Below, piece after piece: positions 58,034-64,000 of a DNA stretch of 64,000 bases; position 1 is the stretch's first letter; the number at the start of each line of letters is the position of its first letter. A program made the translations under genes and the position numbers. Origin of the DNA: Tiliqua scincoides (taxonomy: Eukaryota > Chordata > Lepidosauria > Squamata > Scincidae); assembly GCF_035046505.1 (NCBI RefSeq), contig NC_089823.1:736767-800766 (forward strand), in the 5' to 3' direction. The notes under the pieces are model-generated. The model saw only the letters and a program-made list of their open reading frames with translations, searched no databases and had not been told where the DNA came from.

Positions 58034-58125
58034 AACATAAGAACAGCCCCACTGGATCAGGCCAAGGGCCCATCTAGTCCAGCTTCCTGTATCTCACAGT
58101 GGCCCACTAAACGCGCCAGGGCGCA
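58034..58125 (-). mobile_element. CR1 3' tail fragment, reverse strand
   Basis: About 90 bases of the CR1 tail (ACATAAGAACAGCCCCACTG to AGTGGCCCACTAAA). Confidence 0.8.
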
Positions 58126-60540
58126 CGCAAGAAGGGCCACCACGAGCTTCCATTCAGACCTTCCCAGAGCAGCCATACGTCTTCCTGGTAACACAAGCTG
58201 GTCCAAGCCCTCGGCCACTTTCCTGTCCAGGCATTCCATGATTGCGTATGGAGGGGGTGGGCAGCAGGGGATGTGGTTTGGCTGCTGATCTCTCATGGTC
58301 AGCAGAAGCCGAGGACATGCCCAGAGGGAAACCAGGCATATGGTGCTGGGCCTTCAGTGGCTGCACCCAGAGGGAACCTTCTCAGCTGCAGAAGAAAAGG
58401 ATCGTCTTCCCTCTGACCCCTCCTCTTCGTCAGGAGCCTGTGAAAGGCACTGGAGCCCCATGGCCTTCCTCTGTGCTTGTTTGCCTGGAATTAAACCCTG
58501 GGGAACCAGATGTGCACATTTCCCTTTGGGAGGGGAGTGAGCTCCTATTATTCCCATTTGCCAGCTGAGGCAGAGGTTTGCCCCCAAACAGCACACAGCA
58601 GGGGGTGTGCATGCACTGAACTTGGATCTCCAGCAAGCCTGAGCATCAAGTGGCTCCCTGAACACATCATGGAGCGTGTCCCAGTGAGGCCTCAGGGACG
58701 CTGGCAGGCCCACAGAAAAGGGCCGTGTCCCTGAGTCCGGTGGAAATGGGCCCCAGAGCCTGGCCTGACTGAGAAGTGGCCGTTGGTAGCCTTCAGAGTT
58801 TGCATGCCTGCTGCTCTTCTGGTGGAGCCTGGAGTGTGTGCTGGAGCCCCATGGGTGGCACAGGAAGCCCCCTGCCCAGTCCCTGCATGGCTGCAGCAGC
58901 TTGAGGAAGGCATTGTGGATACTGAGCACCTACAGATGTGCCAAGGAAGCATCCTCCATACTACACTCTGAGTGGCAATGCCAGGTGGCCATCAAGGGCC
59001 TGGCAAGAAGAAGTTGAGCTCCTTCACCAGGCTGCCTCTTGCCCTTCTGCAGCACACACTGCCCCTGCCCCAGAGCACCTGCCCTTCCTGGGGCAAATGC
59101 CAGCAGACTGAAGGGGCAGGTCCCTCGCCACCACCCAGGCTCAGTCTGTGCTACACTGTGGGAAGAGGGCTCCTCTCGAGGGGCTTCCAGGAGAGTCTAA
59201 GGGGTCACAATTGTCCCCATCCCCTCACCTTATCTTGGCCTGTTGCTGCAGTCACCAAGCTGCTGCTCACAATCAGGGTGGCAACGCCTCTCCCCCCCCC
59301 CCACAGACCTGGCCCATTATCGCTGATCTGCAGGCAAGGAATCTGTGGGTGGAATGGGGGCTGAGCTCCCCCACCTTGCCCAGGAGAGCCTCTGTGAGCT
59401 GCATAGAAAATGGGGAGGGGCGAGGAGGCTTGAACATTTGGGCAAGATGGCTGGTGGGGTTCATCCTGGTGCTGAACGGAGGATTCAGCCTGGCAGATCA
59501 GACCCAGCTCCACCCAACCCAGCCTGGCCTCTGGGGGTGCACTTTAGGGGCAGTGCCTGCCCCACAGAGCACACAGCTGGAGGAGTTGTGGGAGAATCTT
59601 GCTCACACTCAGCAGCCAGAGGCTGGGGCCAGGACACTGAGCCACCACACAGATGTTGAGGCCCCAGACCAGCCATGCTTTGCTCAGCCTCCTAGATCTG
59701 GGTCCTGCTTTTCATTCCAAAGGACTCGCCATGTGGCTTTCAATGAAACCTCGCACAGATGAAAATACAGCAACACAAGTCACACAACTGCCCCACACGA
59801 GTAGAAGGAAACAGGGGTTCCATTTGCCCACTTGTCACTGTGCAAGCCACGCAGGGGTCGGAGGTACTGCCAGTGCGACTCAAGAGGGCAGGGAGAGTCT
59901 CATGCATTGCGCTCCAGGTTCACCGTCCTGCTTTATGAGGTGTGTGTGTGGGGGGGGGGCAAATTCCACAGCTTCACACCAGTGTCTCAGTGCAGTATGG
60001 AACAAAGGACACGAAAACACGCAGCCGTGCACTGGCGTGTGATTTGTTGCTTGTCAGAAGCAGAAGCCTGTCTTTGGGACGCTGTTGGTGTGCTGAGCCT
60101 GCAGGTCCGTGTGTGATGCACCTGGCCACGCTGCCTGCATGCTCCAGTCAGTGGATGGGCTTCCAGCGATGTGCTGGGCATGGATGTGTGTCTGCAGGCT
60201 GGCGAACAGGAAGTGCCTGAGAGAAGCTGGAGCAGCCCCTGCTCCTGCCCTCCACTGTAAGCAGAAAAGAGGCTGTGGGCTCCCAGCAGGGTCCCAGAGT
60301 GTGTACCTTTCTCTCAGATGTCCTTGCAGGTGTGACTGGGAACACACTGGACCTGAGGCAAGGCCTTGCCCGGGGCCCCAGCCCTCCATCTGGCCACCTC
60401 CAGGTGCCGATCCCACAGTGCAGGGGTGGGATTCTCCCAGGACCGCTGATCAGTCTGCCCCCAGGAGCGTTCTCCCAAGCACGCCCTGTAAGAGGCTGCA
60501 TCCTTCCTGGTCCTCAGCCCTCCCAAGCAGTGCCTGGCAG
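58126..60540. other. No gene recognised; upstream flank of globin gene 2
   Basis: Unique, GC-rich DNA with G/C runs near 59289 and 59951. No exon with globin or other identity was recognised. Confidence 0.4.
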
Positions 60541-60684
60541 CTCCACCCAGGGAGGGCCCCTGCCCAGAGGAGGAGGAGGAGCTCTGGGTGAGGGTATAAA
60601 GGGCTTGCCGGGGGGCAGCCAGGCAGCTTCTGAGGTTTCCTCCAAGAGACACAGACAGGAGTCCCCACACCCCAGCCGGCCATC
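60541..60684 (+). promoter_or_regulatory. Promoter and 5' UTR of beta-globin gene 2
   Basis: TATAAA at 60595-60600 and a CACCC motif at 60544-60548. The stretch GAGGAGCTCTGGGTGAGGG just before TATA parallels GAGGAGCTTTGGCACAGGG in gene 1. No exact CCAAT box is seen at the expected place; the nearest is CCAAG at 60523. Confidence 0.75.
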
Positions 60685-61884
60685 ATGGTGCACTGGACCG
60701 CCGAGGAGAAGCAGATCATCACCAGCTTATGGTGCCGGGTGGATGTGGGCAACGTTGGTGCCGAGACCCTTGGCTGGTGAGGCCCAGAGGGCTGGCTGCC
60801 CCCTCCCTGCCTCCCTCCCTGCCTGCCTCGAATAACCCTCTGTGTGCCTTCTCCCTCCCTGCAGCATGCTCTCGGTGTACCCCTGGACCCAGAGGTTCTT
60901 TGCCGATTTTGGGAACCTCTCCAGCGCCAGCGCCATCTGCGGCAACCCCCGGGTGAAGGCTCATGGCAAGAAGGTGCTCACCTCCTTCGGGGAGGCCGTC
61001 AAGAACCTGGACAACATCAAGGGCACCTTTGCCAAGCTGAGTGAGCTGCACTGTGACAAGCTGCATGTGGATCCTGAGAACTTCAAGGTGAGGCAGCCCC
61101 CCTGCCCTCCAGCCTCAGCAGAGTCTTCTCCAGGGGGAGTGGGGGAGGGGTTTGTGTGCAAGGCTGCGACTGGTGTGTTCATCTGCCTCGAATGACAGAT
61201 GCAGGGGAGGGCACCAGGCACAGGTTGTGTCTGTTGTCTTGTGTGCTCCCTGAAGGACTTGGTGGGCCGCTGTGAGATTCAGGAAGCTGGACTAGACGGC
61301 CTGTGGCCTGAGCCAGCGGGGCTCTTCCCATGCTCTTACTTCTTGGTCCCTGAGATGTGCGGCAGCCTTCTCCAGTGGGTACTTTAGAAGAGTGATGTGT
61401 TCTGAGGGCAGAAGTGGAACCCAGGTCTCCAATGTATACTTGGCTTTACGAAAGCATAACGGAGAACGGAGCCGTGCACGGCAGTGTCTGCTGAGCATAC
61501 TTCCTGTCTGAGACCCCAGCCTGTCCCTGTCACTGTTTCTGGGGGGGGGCGCACCCACCCTTGTCCTGTCCAGCCTGCCCATGTTCTCCCCAAAAGAGCA
61601 CTTTGGCTGTGCTCACAGGGGGTGGTAGGATGAAGGCAGGAAGGGAGTGGCACCCCCTTGGCCGGTTGTGTGTGTATATGTGGGGGGGACGGGACGGGAC
61701 GCAGGCCTTGGGCTCCGCCAGCAGAAGGCATCACCTCCCCCCTCTTCTCTTCCAGCTCCTGGGCAACATTCTGCTGATTGTCCTGGCTTCCCACTTTGGC
61801 AAGGAGTTCACCCCAGCCTGCCATGCAACCTTCCACAAGCTGGTCCACGTGGTGGCCCATGGCCTGGCCCACCGGTACCACTGA
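60685..61884 (+). CDS. Beta-type globin gene 2, three exons
   Basis: Exons 60685-60776, 60865-61087 and 61756-61884 (92, 223 and 129 bases) encode 147 residues; introns of 88 and 668 bases follow GT-AG. Seen: [29 protein letters not shown], distal His64 (AHGKKV), proximal His93 ([13 protein letters not shown]), C-terminal HRYH. Cysteines are at 17, 31, 56, 94 and 127; residue 31 replaces the usual B12 Arg. The middle exon is close to gene 1 while the first and third differ more. The product should join alpha chains in haemoglobin. Which of the two genes is adult and which embryonic is not decidable here. An old CR1 tail lies in intron 2. Confidence 0.97.
61195..61343 (+). mobile_element. Old CR1 3' tail in globin gene 2 intron 2
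   Basis: A diverged CR1 tail (GATGCAGGGGAGGGCACCAG, GGAAGCTGGACTAGACGGCC) ending CATGCTCTTAC. Gene 1 intron 2 shows no such insertion, so it postdates the split of the two genes or was lost there. Confidence 0.8.
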
Positions 61885-61968
61885 GCCCTCCTGCAGGAGT
61901 GGCAGCTGTGCCTCCTTCCCCCTGCTGCCCTCAGGAGCCCCCTCCAGCCCCGTGTGAAGCTACCACCA

Positions 61969-61974
61969 AATAAA
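61969..61974 (+). terminator. Poly(A) signal of beta-globin gene 2
   Basis: AATAAA 85 bases after the stop codon, followed by CCTGTGTCTCTGTGGGTCCT as after gene 1. Confidence 0.88.
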
Positions 61975-61989
61975 GGTCACCCTGCAAGC

Positions 61990-63281
61990 TGAGTAACCTC
62001 CCTGTGTCTCTGTGGGTCCTGTGGGGCGGGAGTTGGAGAATGCCTCCGTGGCTGGGGGGCAGGGGGGTCTCTCCAGGTCCTGCCACACTTGTGCCCAAGG
62101 TAGACCCTTCAGCAGCTGTCTGGAGGAGAGAGCAGGGGGGGTGCAGTGGTGGGACACAAGGCTGAAAAGTGCGCTGGAGGGTGGCTGGGTGTGTGGGTCC
62201 TCCCTTTACCTCCACGGAGAAACCCTCTGCTGAGCGCCTGCCCCTCTCTGCCCAGCAACTAAAGGGACAAAATCCTTTGTTTAGCCTCTGGGGACTGGGG
62301 CTGCTACAACCTGGAGAAGCCCCCCAGCTCCTGAGGGCAGGGGCACTCCTTTCTTTTGGTCACCTCCCTCGGCAGCGCAGGGTCTGTCCCCGCCAGCAAT
62401 GCAAGCGATGCCCCAGGGACAAAGAGCGGCTGCTGCTGGCGGGAAGCCCTGCTGCGTCTCTGGATCAGAGTCCCCAAGGTGATCAGTGGTTGTCTCTGCT
62501 TTGAGTAGCTTTGTGCAGCCTGAAGGGGTCGGCTGGCAGCGCCCACCTGGCTGGAGAAAAATACTCCCTTGCAAGAGACAACAGCAAAACACACAAGTCT
62601 TTCTCTGCGCTGGGTTTCTTTCTACCTGCCCCGGCTGAGGAGGAGAGAATCCTCTTGACGGGTCCACAAGGGGCCCCCACAAGGCCACTGATGGCCCCCA
62701 GCAGAGGCTGCGCTTTCTGGTGCCTGTCAGAGCCCATTGGTGTGTTGTGGCCTTTGGGGCTGTGGCACCCTCTGGAAGGGGGAGGAGGCTCAGATTGTGC
62801 CTGTCCAGCCCTGGATGCCCCTGCCTTTGTCCCGGAGAAGGCCCAAGGCAGAAGCTCCTCCTTTGCCCCCAGGCACAGGATCTCCCACTGGGCCTGTTTG
62901 CAGGCAGGGAAGGCACCCGCACAGCCCACATGAGCCCCAAGTTCCATCACATCACACCTGAAGAGGGCCGAGGGAAGGTCTGGCGTCTGTCCCAGGGAAG
63001 TGGGGGAGGGGATCTGGCCCAGAGTGGCCTTCTGTAGGCCCCACTGCCCCTTTGCTGGTCCTTCTGGGGAGCTGGGAGCAGGTTCAACTGGAGGCCAAAC
63101 TCCCCGAGAGCCCACCACAAATGTGAGGAGCTGTACTCCGGGAGGGGCCTTTCCCTCTTCCCTGAGCAGTCCTGCACATCACAGATCCTACAGACGTATC
63201 TGTCTCTCCGTAAACACCAAATCCTCACTGGAAACTGTTCCGTTATCAGGGAGGAGCTCAGGCCTTAGCAAATCAACATAC
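61990..63281. other. No gene recognised
   Basis: Unique GC-rich DNA with overlapping spurious frames on both strands. Confidence 0.4.
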
Positions 63282-63725
63282 AAAATTATGCAGGGGATGG
63301 ACAGAGTGGATAGGGAGATGCTCTTGACACTCTCACATAACACCAGAACCAGGGGACATCCACTAAAATTGAGTGTTGGGCGGGTTAGGACAGACAAAAG
63401 AAAATATTTCTTTACTCAGCGTGTGGTCGGTCTGTGGAACTCCTTGCCGCAGGATGTGGTGCTGGCGTCTAGCCTAGACGCCTTTAAAAGGGGATTGGAC
63501 AAGTTTCTGGAGGCAAAATCCATTACGGGTTACAAGCCATGATGTGTATGCACAACCTCCTGATTTTAGAAATGGGCTATGTCAGATGCAAGGGAGGGCA
63601 CCAGGATGAGGTCTCTTGTTATCTGGGGTGCTCCCTGGGGCATTTGGTGGGCCGCTGTGAGATACAGGAAGCTGGACTAGATGGGCCTATGGCCTGATCC
63701 AGTGGGGCTGTTGTTATGTTGTTAC
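63282..63725 (+). mobile_element. CR1-type LINE 3' end at the duplication border
   Basis: From [20 protein letters not shown], with an open frame to GYKP, to the same unusual TTGTTATGTTGTTAC end seen at 57527-57545. The part before 63611 differs from the CR1 at 56720-57404, while the part after matches it, so this copy is a junction product. Confidence 0.9.
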
Positions 63726-64000
63726 TTCACCCCCTCTTCCAAGGAGCTCAGGGCGGGGCATGTGATTCTCCCCGCCCCCAATCTTGTGCAGGGCTGAACC
63801 TGGGTCTCTCTCCTCCAAGTTTGGCACTGCGCACTGCACAGCCCTCCTGGCTCCTCAGCATCATGCTTACCTTCCTGGTGTCCGTGAGTCCCACATCCCT
63901 GACTCACACACTCACCAAGCCACTCATGAGCTTATTGACACCTTTAATCCTTCCTTCTACCAGCTTTTTTCCCCCAAAATGAGAGGAGGGACCATCAGGA
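63611..64000 (+). repeat. Second copy of the duplicated segment, running off the window
   Basis: Matches 57431-57820 base for base apart from one difference. The window ends inside it. Confidence 0.93.

Overview
The window looks like squamate reptile (lizard or snake) nuclear DNA: an unusually repeat-rich beta-globin locus set among class I olfactory receptor genes. The evidence is two complete three-exon beta-type globin genes of 147 codons, two intact single-exon OR51/OR52-type receptors, dense 3'-anchored CR1 LINE copies, 5S-rRNA-headed SINEs, a MIR-like tRNA SINE and hAT-type non-autonomous DNA transposons. No virus-derived element was recognised.

Layout. 1-8.3 kb: CR1 pieces and a 1.5 kb hAT-like element. 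8.34-9.34 kb: OR51-like receptor (+). 9.7-20.4 kb: AG microsatellites, a degraded LINE broken up by a CR1 and a 5S SINE, a 2.4 kb CR1, and a hAT element holding a tRNA SINE. 20.57-21.54 kb: OR52-like receptor (-). 23.38-23.63 kb: an NF-E2/GATA element resembling a globin LCR core. 23.9-30.2 kb: CR1 and other LINE copies and two foldback hairpins. 32.1-37.84 kb: a complete ten-exon borealin-family gene (-) with a CpG-rich promoter. 39.4-43.6 kb: nested CR1. 44.31-45.70 kb: beta-globin gene 1 (+). 47.9-48.8 kb: six-copy tandem array of a CR1 3' tail. 49.80-50.03 kb: second LCR-like element, inverted relative to the first. 50.3-55.3 kb: CR1 copies and the longest copy of a second LINE family. 60.69-61.88 kb: beta-globin gene 2 (+). 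The last 390 bases repeat 57431-57820 at an offset of 6180 bases.

How it may work together (inference). The two globin genes keep TATA, CACCC-type and poly(A) signals and all exon-intron boundaries, so both look functional. The two NF-E2/GATA elements, about 21 kb upstream of gene 1 and between the two genes, are the best candidates for erythroid control. The terminal repeat suggests that a 6.2 kb unit carrying globin gene 2 has been duplicated and that a third globin gene lies just beyond the window. The borealin gene is a housekeeping mitotic gene lying inside this tissue-specific locus.
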